Positions 43,725 to 57,400 of a stretch of 64,000 bases of DNA are shown in pieces. Under the pieces are notes generated by a model. It had not been told where the DNA came from, ran no database searches, and was given only the letters and a program-made list of their open reading frames with translations. The DNA is from Galaxea fascicularis (Eukaryota > Cnidaria > Anthozoa > Scleractinia > Euphylliidae), in assembly GCA_948470475.1 (NCBI GenBank), contig OX419342.1, positions 5,795,212-5,859,211 on the forward strand, read 5' to 3'. Both the position numbers and the translations under genes were made by a program. Numbering within the stretch: position 1 is the first letter of the stretch; the number at the start of each line of letters is the position of its first letter.

Positions 43725-46700
43725 CTGCAGAGAGGACAAATGTCAAAATGCTGTTAATCCATAATTTTTAGTTTGGGGACAGAAGAAGGTCGAAGACTTA
43801 GGCCTTTGTGCAACCATTTTCTGAAGAGGGAAGCAGAGAACCTCTACGTGCCAAGCTTGGGTACACGATGGAAAAGTATTCCGACCCATTTAACCACATT
43901 TACTGAAGATGTTCCTTACCTTTTTCAATCCAGCCTTTCTCATCACTCTTGCTAGGAAGTTTGGTTTCCTGTAAGAATGACATGCGAACTGTTCTCAGTA
44001 CGTGATAAAACAAGGATACTAAGCGAAGGCTACTACTAAGCCTAGTTATTAAAACCTGGCGCCACGCGTACAAACTATAAAAGAGGTCGAAGTTTGCTCT
44101 GCGTCCAGGGATTTCTTTCAAGTAAACATCCGAATCTTTACTATCCTGAGTGGAAAGAGCCTCTCGTGAGAATTAACAACGTTACGGGGGGAGGGGGGAG
44201 GGGGGGGGTAGTTGCTGTTATAAGACACAAGTGACTCCAAGTGACTGAGATATGTGGTTTCAACCAGCCAACAAGCCTAACTTCTGTTCGCAATTAAAGA
44301 CAGCGACCGACCTAAAGGGTACATAGGAGCTCTGCTAAAATGGACCTCAGTGATTTCAAGGTCATACAGGTCCAGTCCAGTGTAAAGTGTGCCTTACTTC
44401 TTAGGTTTGACTACACTCTCTGCTAACGCCTTATTCGCCAGATCAACTTGCTCCTCAAGTCGTTCTTTTTGACGCTGTAGGGCATAAATACGATCCCTGC
44501 GAATGGAAAAAAAATGAAAATTAGGACTCGGCAGGGTACCCATGATATGAACTCACTGCGGAGTGCTCTGTCATCCCGAAATTTTGGTTTCCCAAATCAC
44601 TCTTATTCTAAGATCAACTCAGGAATATAAAACAAAGTTTACACTCAATAACACTCTTACAGTCTCTGTTTCATTCACATTGCAACAGAAAATAATTTCG
44701 AACACTTGCTTCTCATCCTTTTAAGTCTCTTCTTTAACAAGAGTACCTAAAGAGGCTTCCACTGATACTCACGAGAAAGCTCTTTCATCGTCCATAAACT
44801 GATCTTTATCTTCCAACGATTTCACCAGAAGATCTTGATTCTGGCAACAAAAAACAGTGATTAGTCTATGTAAGAAACTGAACAAAATTTGTACTCCTCG
44901 GATCAATTGAAGTGTTCCCTGAATCGTTCACAAAAGACAGGCTGTTGCCACCAATCTTTTTTTTTTTTTTTTGTGAACGATAACAATACCAATTCAATAC
45001 CCATAAAGTAGGTTTTGCATCTCAAAACTCCGGAAACATTGCGGGCCCAAAACGCCATCTTCAAGTCAAATATCTATCGGTTGGAACAAGATTTTTCAGC
45101 AAAAATCCATGTTCATGTCAGGGCTTAAAGGATTAATTGACTGTTTTGTGTTTAATTTTGAATTTGGGCTCCCCGGGAACAAAAAGGAGTGAAACTCATC
45201 CACCTCACTGAGCGATAACACAAACATACCTTATCTCTACATGTGTTCTACATAAGAACATAAGGAGACGGATTCACGTTTCACCTGTTCTACAAGTTTG
45301 TTGACTTGTTCCACAAGCGCCTTGTTTTCCTCTTCAAGGGTAGCATTCAGCTGACTAAGCATCTGTTGACCAGAACAACGAACCAGTGCTAAAGCAACCA
45401 TGTTTTTAGAGTCCAGTCACGAAAAGACGACCGCAAGCACTCGATGAAAGCATCACAATATAAAGTCGAAAACATGCCAAAGATGCCATGAACGAAAAAA
45501 TACGCTACTGTTTCCAAAAGTACACACTTGAAAAAATACGCGAATTACCGAGGGCAAGGAATGATGGAAACCGGTGCCAAGCGCGAGAAAATGTGGTACT
45601 GTTAACAAGGGCGGATAGAGATGCAAACCAGTACCAAGAGCTGGAAAGAATGTAACTGTCACGGTGGTCATAGTGGGAAAAGACGCAAGCACAGAAGGCA
45701 TATATCTTATCTAAGCCTCAATAGCCTTGGCTTAATAGTGGGTATAGACAGCAAGTCGTGGACCGATTACAAACTTCAGTACACATTAAGACAGATTTTA
45801 ACCTTCCGATACGAAAGACAGACGCAAACTCTTTCCTTACCTCACATCTGTGTCCCATCTTGGACGCAGCGATATCCACTTGATGATAGTAATCCCGGAC
45901 ATCATTCATATCGCTTTGTAGCGCCGCATAGTCTGCTCTCGAGTTCTGCAGCTCATTCTTCACGGACTCGTTTTCGATCTCCAGCTGGGCGTTTCTTGCC
46001 GACATTCCTTCTTTCTGAGCCGTGACCGTGACGTTCTGAAAACCAAAGAATACCGCGTGATTAAACGCTGTATAACGAAAGTAATGCCGTTGCAACTAAC
46101 GGTTCAGTAAAGACAAGAGTCTTCCTCAGCCTGGAAACAATCTTAACTCCACCTAAATTTGGAACGAAAGTCCAAAACAAGGGAACAGTAAGGTGTCTAA
46201 CACCGGTTTCCAGTAGTGTTACTCTGATGGATCATTACTATCTATCTTTATGTGTTGTTACTTTCACAGTGGTATCAAACAAATGCCCAAGCACTGGTGA
46301 ACAAGTTATAAAAACATTCTTATATGTGGTAACCATAGCAACACTATAAGTGCCATAGCGACGTATAACGATCGGTTGTAATGATCCATCAAAAGTATAA
46401 GTGATGGTAAGAGCTGGAATAGAGTCGGTGCTAATCGGCTCAGACATGACCCGTTTTTGACCGGTCAAATTTGAACAATCTTTAATTCTCGCAATAGTGA
46501 CCCCATGGCCGAATAACATGTCCGACAATTCAAGGATTTGTCCGTTCGGTCAATACCCAATTCTGACCGGACATTGTCCGTTGACCGGTCGTTATTTCTA
46601 GCCTCCGCGTGGTGACCTAATCGGCTTGACCGATACATTTAAAACCATCCTCAGTTGTAATGTAGCTTTTGTAATACCGAATACCAGTGGACTCTATGAC

Positions 46701-48403
46701 ACAAATATCGGCACTAATCACCTGTTTCTCCAGCATTCTTATTTCCTCGTGGAGTTCTGCCACTCGTTTATCTGCGATGGCCAACATCTCTAGAGTATTC
46801 TGTCCAGACCTGTCACAGAGAAGAATTCTTAAAATTTCAATGAATCAACTAAGACCCCTGCAAGCAAGCCCTCGCGAAAGATTTATTTCCGGCACGAGCG
46901 GCGTGCGAAACGAGCCGCGAGAGGACCGGGGGCGGTGGATTAGCACAAGTGTCGCCAGTTACTCCATCTGTCGACCTGCCCAATATTTCATCTCCTCATG
47001 AATTGAGACGTCTGTGGAGTGACGTAAACAGTCATTTGCTGCGTTACCCGCATAGAATTAAGATACCTGCACGTGCAAGTTGCCACGCGACTGTGCAGAC
47101 AAAACATACAACCTAAGTCCGCCTCATATTTATGGCGTACCTTGTGTTGTCTGCTGGTTTGAATATTATGGTCTGGGAGGAGCTGCCTTTCTGTTTTTGA
47201 GCCTTCTCCTTTTCAGCTTTCTTGTCGTAGGACTCGAGCATCTGTAAGTAGAGATAAAATGTAATGTAAAACCCAAGCACATAATCACAGAAACCGTGTC
47301 TGAAGAGCCGGATCGTTTAATACTTGATACTGGAAATGGTTTCTGTAAACAGAAAGGCCTTTGTTTTTGTCTTAAAAATTTGGTCAATCAATCAAATTCA
47401 CTTGAAACATGAGAAGTTTCATAACTTCGTTTCATAGCATCGTTTTCTTGCTGTTGAAGGATCTTTCAACAACGCGACCTGACTAGAAAGAAGTAAAGTT
47501 CCTTCTTTCTTACCTCTGTTAGCTTTTGCTGTTCTTTAGAAGAGGCCTCCAACCTGAGAGAAGTACAATGCGATGAGACCAGTCAAAACATAAACTTATA
47601 ACTGTTCATTAGATGTCACTCATTCTCTCATTTTTGTTTTTACAACAGACCAACCTTTGTTCAAGTGTTTTTAATTTGTCGTCCTTCAGCTCAGCCGCAT
47701 GTGTCATCTTGTTATTTTGATGGACAGCCTCCTCCAGCCTCGTTTTCAGACTGCGAACCTGGTCTTCTTTATGCTCCAGCGAGCGAGTTAGTTTGTTAGC
47801 CTGGGCAGTGACTTCCTCTAATCTGTGCGAAAAGGGGAAAGTTCAAGCAAAACCTTAATTCACAAACGAAACAAGAGAAGACTGTTTTACTCGATACCCA
47901 AACACGCAAAAGTGGTTATAAAAATTAAACGAGACGCAGCTGAATTTTTTCTTATGTTGGAATCGTTCATGAGTGTTGATAGAGTGGTTTTCAATTTGAG
48001 TGTCTTAAAACCAACAAAGTAATTACTCTGACCAATCGCAACACGTGCAAACAGCGCAGTGAGCCAATAAGAATGCAAAGCCAGTACATGTTAGTGGCGC
48101 AAAGCGCGAGAAAATACGCACGTTCAAGCCGCGATTAAAGTCGCGATTGGTTTTGGTTTTGCTTCTCATTGGTTGAAAAAGTGCCGCGAGTTTTGCTGGC
48201 CAATCAGAGACCGAAGTAAAGCGAAACCAAAACAAACGTAATTTACTTTCCGCACTCAATAGGAAACCACTTTATTTAGAGAGGGAGGTCAGACGTAGAG
48301 ACGAAGGGCTAATGCTCGAAACGTCAGCTTTTAGAGTCCCTGTACGGTGGTCAATTTACATTTATCAACTCTGTTGATAATACCAAATTTTTGTGACCAC
48401 TTC

Positions 48404-48439
<36 letters not shown>

Positions 48440-51400
48440 CCCCCTTTATCTTTTCATAACTTACTTTGCTTCGATGGCCATATTTTCGCTCTCCTGCTGC
48501 TGTAAATTCTGAGATAACAGACCAATTTTGCTGTCTTTCTGCTTTAGAGCCAAGCTGAGTGACTGGCTGTTGTCATCTCGACTCACTTCCATTTCAGCCA
48601 CACTAAAGGTTAAGAGAAAAAAATAACAGAAAGTAAATGCGAGTTGCAGTGCTGACACTAGGTTTTAGATCCTGGGCCCCTCAGCTTCAAAATGTCAGGG
48701 GCTCAGGCGCGCGTTTCTCGAAACTGCCGAAACTTTTCGGGCCTATTTCGGGTGCCACAATTTTCTACATATATTAAAAACGAAGACGTTTCCAGGCATG
48801 AAATTTCGCAACAAATTTCCCGTTTCGTATCTTGAAATCATTGTAAAAGACCAGCTTTTTAGAATAAGCGGATCGCAGTTTTAGAAATAGCTTTTCGGAC
48901 CCGAAAAGTCTTCGGGACTTTCGGGAAACGGGCCCCTCGCCCTGTGTTTGGGCGCCCTACCAACTTTTTATGCGTATACACGCACGATTTGTGTGTAAAC
49001 GCGAACACTGCATGGCGAGTTGTACATGTTTAAACTGTGTTCACGCAATTTCAACGACAGAGGGTTTGTAGCTAGGGATGAAATATTTTTCTAATACCGT
49101 TTCTCCAAGCCCTCGATCTTCACTTCTTTCTGTGTAAGATTGTGGTTCAGTCTCCTGTTTTGGCTTTCTTTTTCTTCCAGCCTGCAAGCGAGAAAATACA
49201 GCATCGGCATATTTCTTCCAAGTACGTTACGAAACAAGGTGTCGAGGAAAGTGAATATGAGTGTGAATGTATGAAACCACAAATTAATTAATTAAAATGT
49301 AAGTGATCATGGCAGTTGTGACTGAACGCTGCTCGAGCAGTAATGAAAATAAACTTAAGCCTGAAAAAAATCAGGCTTGTGCCGGAACGTGAAAAAAACG
49401 AAAACAACATATTTCAGATTTGCAAAAGGTGTCAATGCCGTTGATCAATATCACGTAGCGTAATCTTCTCACTGGTCACCAATAGTTGAGGGAATTTGTA
49501 TCTTTGATGATCAGTTTCTCTATTCTCATGACCTGCATCTTTAATCAACTTGTAATATCGCAAGGAGAATTTAACATTGATAGTTACTGCAAGTTGAAAG
49601 TGTTCTTGGCATATTACCTGGTCTCCAGGCTCAACACAGTCTGTTCCATTTCCTTTTTGGCCTTTTCTAACTTATCGACCTGCCCAAAGGTGCTTGACAG
49701 ATCCTTCACCCTGATGAAGAGTAAAAAGAAAAAAGCCCTTAACTATTCAAGTTGTACCACACAAAACTACAGTCTAATGCCTGTTGTTTTCATGCCCCTT
49801 GAGCAAAAGTCCATTATTGCGTGGTATACATGCATCGCTTTAAATTTGTAACTAGAATCCTGTGACTTTTGCAACGAGACAGAATAATTTCGTAAACCTC
49901 AGTTCACATAGTCTCTCTCTAAGCTTCTTCACCACTGAGGTTTTCTTTCTGCTTTAACTTTCTTTTTCCATTCATAATTTGTCTGATTGCCTTCCGTACA
50001 GTGAGCAAGTTTTAAAACTGGGCGATATTACACGATCGTAGTGGATTTTTATCAAAGCAGGAGGATTGCAAGTCATACTTCTGTTCCATTTCTGCTATTT
50101 TGATGTCTTTTTCTTGCAATGAGCTATTGAGCTTGGAATCTGCTGATGCGGCGTTTCTCAAGTTGTCCAAACTGCAAAGAAGAAGAAAAAATAGCACCGA
50201 CGCATTGTGAACAACTTCAACTTTTTTTCCTTATGGAGAATGAAGCCATCATTTAGCTTGCAGTTCTATCATGCACCTTTCAAACTATCTTCATTACAAA
50301 AAAAAAAAAATCCGGGTGTGGCTCCTTATTCGTACCTCCATCCACTTCTGACACCTTAAACTGTCAAACGAATCCTTTTTAGGTGAATGTGAATAAATAA
50401 AATGATATATTTGAACTGTGGTTTAAAGAAAAAACGATTTTTGAAAGCAGTCCTTTTAAACTTGTTTCAGTGTAAGATGAGATAGAATACGTCCACTGAC
50501 TAACCGTTTTTGTAGCTCTGAGAGCTTGTCGTCTTTGCCTTCCAAGCTGGTTTCGAGTTCTTTCACCCTGGTCTTGTACTCTGCTAATCTTTCAGTTTTT
50601 GTTTCAAGCGACTTTTCCAACTCCTCTTCCCTGAAATGCAAAATTAAAAGTCAAATATTAAAAACGCATGAATCACTGCAAGACTCTCCAGAATCAAGTG
50701 ACAAGCAAAGGTAACGCCATCTTGTAGCAAGTCTCACGCAACAGAAACATCTTGTTATCAGAAAAGAGCATGTCTGTAACATGGCTTTTCACGACCTCAA
50801 CTTGATACTGAGGCAAGGACATCACGAAAATGTGGTGGTGAATCACACAAGGGTGTCTCACAGCAAAGTTGAAAACGTCAGTGATACTGTCACAGTTGTA
50901 CGACATCAACACATGCAATTCACGACAAATCTAGCTATATATAAGCTTGATGCAAAGTTAAGCCCGCCAGAGAATTTCACGAAACAGTGCCATACTACTA
51001 CACAACGAATCACATACGATCTGCTTAACTTATTTCAGTTTTTTTTTTTTGGTACCTTGACTCGTTAGCTTGAAGTGTTTTCTCCAAAGTGCGAATGCTC
51101 TCTTCTTTCTTACGCACCGACTGGTCGAGTTTGTTATTTAGATTGAGCGTCTCATCAAGTCTGTGGAAAAGAAGGTTTTGTGTTGCAGCCATTGACAATT
51201 ACATTATAAATATGTGGGAAGTTTGCGTTTGTATTTTAACCCAGAAGGCAACATTTCCCGAAAAGAGGTATGGGTGGTTCAAGCATGGGGGGAGGGAGGG
51301 GGACGGGGGGAGGGGGTGTGGGGGAGAGGGGAGTGGAGTTAAGCAGTTGTGTGAACAAGGAAGAATTGATGTTGTTTTATCTCAAGTCTAAAGTAACGCA

Positions 51401-54400
51401 TTACCTTTTTTGAAGAGTGTCGATTTTGTCGTCTTTAGCATTTACATCAGCTTGCTGGCTTGCAACTTGACTTTCCAAATTCTCAAGTCTGAAGAACAAG
51501 TAAAGGAAAGAGAAACGATAAACGACACTCTCAGAACACTTAAGGTAGATATGATCTCGCTTTTTACCATAAAGCTAGCATCGACTTAGTTTAAAATTCT
51601 GTTGAAAGGCATACACGGGCTGATGATTTCTGCGGAAGACACTAGGATGGACAAGAAATGCAAACAATTCTTTGACGTATTAGATGCAGATAAAGGTTGG
51701 TTGTAATTAGTATTGTAAGTGTTTCTCGACTTACTTGCTTTCTAAGTTCTCTATTCTAGCATCTTTAGTCTTCATTATGTGGTTGAGTTTCTTTATTTCA
51801 CGGGTGCCTTCTTGAGCCTCAATAAGCCTAAATGACGAAACAAAACAATAAAAATTTAGGGAATCAAGAAAATAGCCTGTATTAACAACCAGCATAGAAC
51901 ATAAAGGAGCTAATGAATGAACCCTGAGGTGTAATCATTGAAATAAAAGCAGCATTTTTCTGTGGTGTTGTTATGATCTTGTATTAGGTATAGTTCTGGC
52001 TTCTGAGATGAAATTGGAAAATGTATCTCTGCAATGAAAGCTACTGAGCATTACTAAACTATACAGGGTTGTCAAGGGCCGGGGGTTGGGGATTTTCCCG
52101 TCGTATTTTGAGGTATATCCCCGGCTACTTTGATATAAAACCAGCATGTTGACTTCACTTCAGCAACTCAAAACCCCGGCTATTTTTCGCATATCCCCAT
52201 CTACTTCAAAAATTAGTGACAGCCCTGCTGTGGCACTGTTTTTGTGCGGGCACAAGATGGTTCTAACTTTTGAACTGGTCATTCAGATGAAAGCTACCGA
52301 GCAATACTTTCCTGTGGTGCTGTTTAGCGTAATTTAAAAGGTGGTTCTAACTTCTAACTACGTCTGGATTAAATATGAATATTTCGTCTGACTTACTTAG
52401 CTTGCAGCTCGGCTATAGTCATCTCTTTTTCCCCAACTGTCATGTCCAGCTTTCTGTACCTACTGACAGTACCTTCCAATCTGAAGCAAGTGCGGAACAA
52501 GTCAAATCATTTTTAAAAGCAGAATTAAAAAGTGGGAGAAACTTTCAATATGCCACGAGTACCAATCTTACTTTGTTTGCAAGTCGTGGATTTTAACCTC
52601 TCTTTCCTCCACATACTCTTCCAACCTATTGATCAAGGGTAAATAAACTGCCATTAAATCTCTTGTACCTGGTTAGGTTTAGGTGAGGGGTAGGTGCCAG
52701 TTGACCAGATACTGACATTAATCCAATCAGTTATTGAGCAACAGTGGACCTACCCTTCCCCTAACCCAACAGTAGCACTAACTTATTAACTTATTTTAAA
52801 TTGTTAGGTTTGGGGAGGGGTAGGTGCCAGTTGGCCAGATACTGACATTAATCCAATCAGTTATTGAGCAATATCGGCCCTCGGTCTTTTTGGTACGGAC
52901 CTCGCTACGCTCTGTCCGTACTGTCAATACCTCGGGCCGATATTCTCCCAGTATGGCCCTCGCGCTTGGTCAATAAGATATCTTTATTTTTGTCCTGGCG
53001 GACGGTCCATGCATTCACTCTTATTTTAACCTCTCTACAACGGTCACCTCTCCAAAACGGCAATGGCCACTAAAGCGCTTCCCGCCTGCCAAACTAACCT
53101 CTCCACAACGGCCAGATAATCAAGGACAGTGTATTCAAAAGCTCCATTTTTCAATTTAATAGATCTTGTTGACTGAGGGAACGAATTCACAAATGAGCTA
53201 CTCGAGGTACCTGACGAGGCGACGAAGACATCATTGCCGAGGAAGACGAAGCTGATGCAAATTGATGAACTTACTTTTACCTTGTTTTGTTTTGTTAACA
53301 TTCTTCTTCTAAACATTTTTTTTGGTTTCTGTTTTATTGATGTGTTTTGATCGTATTTATATGCTACAATCAGCATCTTTTTTTTTTTTCAATAAAAATG
53401 TCCTCACCCCCAAAACAAACAGGTGTCATATTACACCCCTCCCCGGCTCCCTATAACGGCCACCCTCCTCTGTCCCCAAGGCAGCCGTTATAGAGAGGTT
53501 TAACTGTATAAAATTTATAAAGGCTTAATCGGAGGCCTTAAAAACTTACCTGGAACCCTGAAGATACGTGTTAAACGCTATCATCACGGAGGGTTAAGGG
53601 TAAGGGGAAAACAGAAATTGAGAACAAAGGAGGAACGACAAGATACTCGGAAAAAAGCAAAACGAATGCATGCTACGACTGGAGGGAGCCTTTGATTCTC
53701 CGAGGAAAAACGTTAAACACCCTACTCATTCACATAGTCTCAGAGGGTGATGTAAGGGGGGGGGGGCTTTTGGTGAGCAAAATGATTGTAGGATCAGTGA
53801 AACGTACCAATAGAAGTTACATTTCTCTTCTGCACCTGCTGCGCCTAACCTCACCCAGCACAGCGGATCCCTCCAAAGACGTGATCGAGCCTCAGCAAAG
53901 AGGCTAAATACCTGTTCAAAGTTTGTTTGTTTGCCCTTGGAAAAATCGCAATTGATATTCTAGGAGCACGTGGCGGACGAAAAGAGATGTCTACGCACGT
54001 TGAATGTCAGCAAAACATTAACACCAAAAAAGCCGATAACGTTAGCAAGCTTACGCTGTTTCGAGCACTGGTCACCTTGACCTTTTTACCATATTTTACA
54101 AATCCGGGTTTTTACAATACATTTTTCCTTCCCTGAATATTTCAAGATGGCGAGAGTCAACTATAAACCCATTTCACCCAGCTGCGCCTTCAGACGTTTA
54201 CACATCCAAAATAAATTTAACAAGCGCTCAACTTACAAGTTTTACACTAATCACGTAGAACTCACTGAAATGATAAAAAGAAAAATTCAGGAAAGCTAAG
54301 TGGAGCGTAGACGACGGTTTCAATATAGAAAGCCGGATTAAGTCAATAACATCAAGCTGTTTATTTTACGATTAGTTGTTACGAAAAAAAATGTTAGGTT

Positions 54401-57400
54401 TGTTAGAATAGTTATTAACTTAGTTTTTATATAAGCGGCCATAGATTAGAAAAGAGTGTGGTTCTTACTGTATTAGACAAAGCCCTGAATGTTTAGATTG
54501 GCATTGTTGTTGGCTAAGCAAAGATTGAAAGCCGTTGCTTTAGACAGGAGCGTATTGTTTGCAGCGATGGTTGACTTACTTCGTTCTTCGCCTTTCCAAG
54601 TCTATAATCTTATCTTCCCTTCTTTTAACGCTGTTTTGCCGCTGCACCCGTTTACTGGTTTGCTCCTCCAAGCTGCAAATAAACTTGATAAGTCAAATTT
54701 CCCGACTGCTGCCATCAAGACAGCGGATAGGCTGCTATACAAAATACACTTCCCAGAGGTAGATGCATGAATCACAATGTCAGAATTTAGTGGTCTTTCT
54801 CAGTAGCACCGCAGACAAACGATGATAAATTGAAAACTCCAGAAGCCTTAATTTTCTTCAATAGTCATAGCTGAGTAAGTTACGATAACAACAGACCGCC
54901 TGTCTTGCGAAAGATTGACATAGTAATTTGCGAACCGAGATGGACATACTTGTTTTCGCTTTTGCGCAACTAGTGTTGAAATAACATGCTGAAATTTATG
55001 GTTAGCGCCAGAACTTTGGCAAAAGCATCCTACTGACAGAGGCAGCATAAATTATGGCCAAAATCGCCCGAGCGAACTTCACCAACACGAGGAGCGATAT
55101 GCCACGGGTAACATGCATAAATGTGTTAGGGAAAAAATTCAACTCCAAACTAAAGATAAAATAACTTGTTTCCAGGATTATTGCACTCGGAAACAATAAC
55201 AATAGAGGTATAAGCTACTTAGTTGACTTCAAATTCGCAATGTTAACAGCCGAACACAGGCCTGTACATTTATTAGCTTACAAAATGAACGATTGTGGTT
55301 AGAGTTCTTAAATTATTTTTTATCTCCCTATTTAAGGCACTTTAATTAATCATGGAGTTGTTAATAAATTATACATTGATTAAACTATTAACAGATTAGT
55401 TACTTAGAGCCTTCTGGGTTAGCAGAAGCAAGGTATTTTAGTATTCAAACTATCTACCTGACTTCATAGAGAAAAAAGTTTTGTCAGAAACGTCTGTTTT
55501 TCTGATCTTACAGAGCATGTCGCAAACACAAATACGGACTAAATACTCTGGCCAATCACAAGAGGCTTAAACAGTGCACGAACCAATCAGAATACGCCAT
55601 ATTCGTATTCTCGGTATTGAACTGGATCTAGAATGAAGTGGAGGCTCTTGCGTTCAAAACCGAGAATACGAATATGGCCTATTTAAAGCAAGTAAATGAG
55701 TCGGCGCCAAGCGCGGGAAAATGCATGCAGGTAGGTCACGATTGGTGTCGGGTTTTCATTGGTTGATAAAGTGGCGCGAGTTTTGCAAACCAATCACCGA
55801 GCAAAGTACAGCAAACCCAAAGCAAACGAGAATACCTCGCTCTAATGCACAATCAACAACGCGCAGATAGTTCCCTCTCTAGAATGCATCGACACAGGGA
55901 CGGCTTTCATGATAGCATTTAAAACTGAACGTACCTCTTTTCCAGGATCTTGATTCGCTCTTCATTTCTCAGTTTCTCCTCTCTGCGTTCTTTCTCTTTG
56001 TTATCAAGTTCATCTTGCAGTTCACCGACCCTGTTAACAGTCACACAACAAGCAGACATTCAATCTATCTTTCAAAACCTTTATCGCCAACAAATTTTCA
56101 ATTTGTAGTATTAAATATAAAGCTAACCTGGATTCTAAGCTTTCAATTTTCTCCTCTTTGCTCTTAACAGTCTGACTAAGTTTGGTGTTGATGTTAACAG
56201 CATCTTCCACTTCGTCAAGCCTGGAAAGAATGTTGGTAAGAAATGTTGGTAAACCACCAAAGGGGAGGGTCGCGGGGAACACGGTAGGGATTCCTGTGCA
56301 TCACTGTTAACTACGCAACCGTGCCTCCAACCATACACCTTTTCCCTTGCGTACTGATTTAACTACACACGTCCAAGCTATAAATGCGAGTTTGTCAACA
56401 CTAAAACATCGTGGAGATAGCTGGCAAGGAAAGAAACTACTTCACCGTTGACAAATTCCTCCACTACAAGTTGTAATTCCCAAAATAAGTTTCTCGTCGA
56501 TCTAGTTTCCTATGGAAAGGCACTTACGACATAATGAGTACATATTTAGAACGGTTTTCAATTTCGAAAGTAAATTGAGTTTGCTTTGGTTTTGCATTTC
56601 TTCGCTCTGTGATTGGCCAGCAAAACTCGCGTCACTTTTTCAACCAATGAGAAGCAAAATCAAAACCAATCACGACTTGCACGCGCGCATTTTCCCGCGC
56701 TTGTCCCCAGCTACATGAAATTGCTTCGCATTCTGATTGGTTCTTTGGACTGTTTGCGCCTGTTGTGATTGGTCAGAGTAATTACTCCATTGAAGACCAC
56801 TCTAATCCCACACCGCACACACACATACACCTGTTGAATTTCTAGATGGTTTCTAGATGGCTGAGTTACCTTTCTTGAAGTCTATTTATCTTGTTGTCCT
56901 TCTGCTTGACATACTCTGTGAGCTTACTGTTTCGCGAAGTCAGTTCTTCAAATTCGTCCAACCTAAATGACACATTAAGCGTAAAACCAAACATGCCAAT
57001 TCAACGTAATTTTGGATAAAATTGTATTTCATCTCGTCTAGCAGTTCGTCTCGAAATGCAAAACAATTCTGAACAAATGGCGGCATCGATCTCGGATACA
57101 AACATGACTGTCTCAAAACAAAAATTAAAAATAATGTTCTACTTTTGAGGACTATTACACCACTAGTGCACAGAAAAAAGTATCAGCTATTTTCGGATGC
57201 CAGAACGGAATAGGATCAGGGCATGGGAAAACTGGCAAAAACCCTCATGGTCTTCACATTCGTAATGGCAAAAACTGAGTAAAGATTACAAGTTTAAGAA
57301 ATCACATAACATGTTCTTCTCGGTGCTCTACAAATAACATGATTGCCCTGGGACCTCTTTATCTCATGCAGGTTTGACTACGAAGCTATAACGTTCTCTT

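Noticed and set aside
53550..53575. Possible 8-bp microexon (ag|ggttccag|gtaag on the minus strand) in the Daple-like gene
   Set aside because: Eight bases would break the uniform phase-2 pattern on both sides, so it is a chance pair of splice-like signals.
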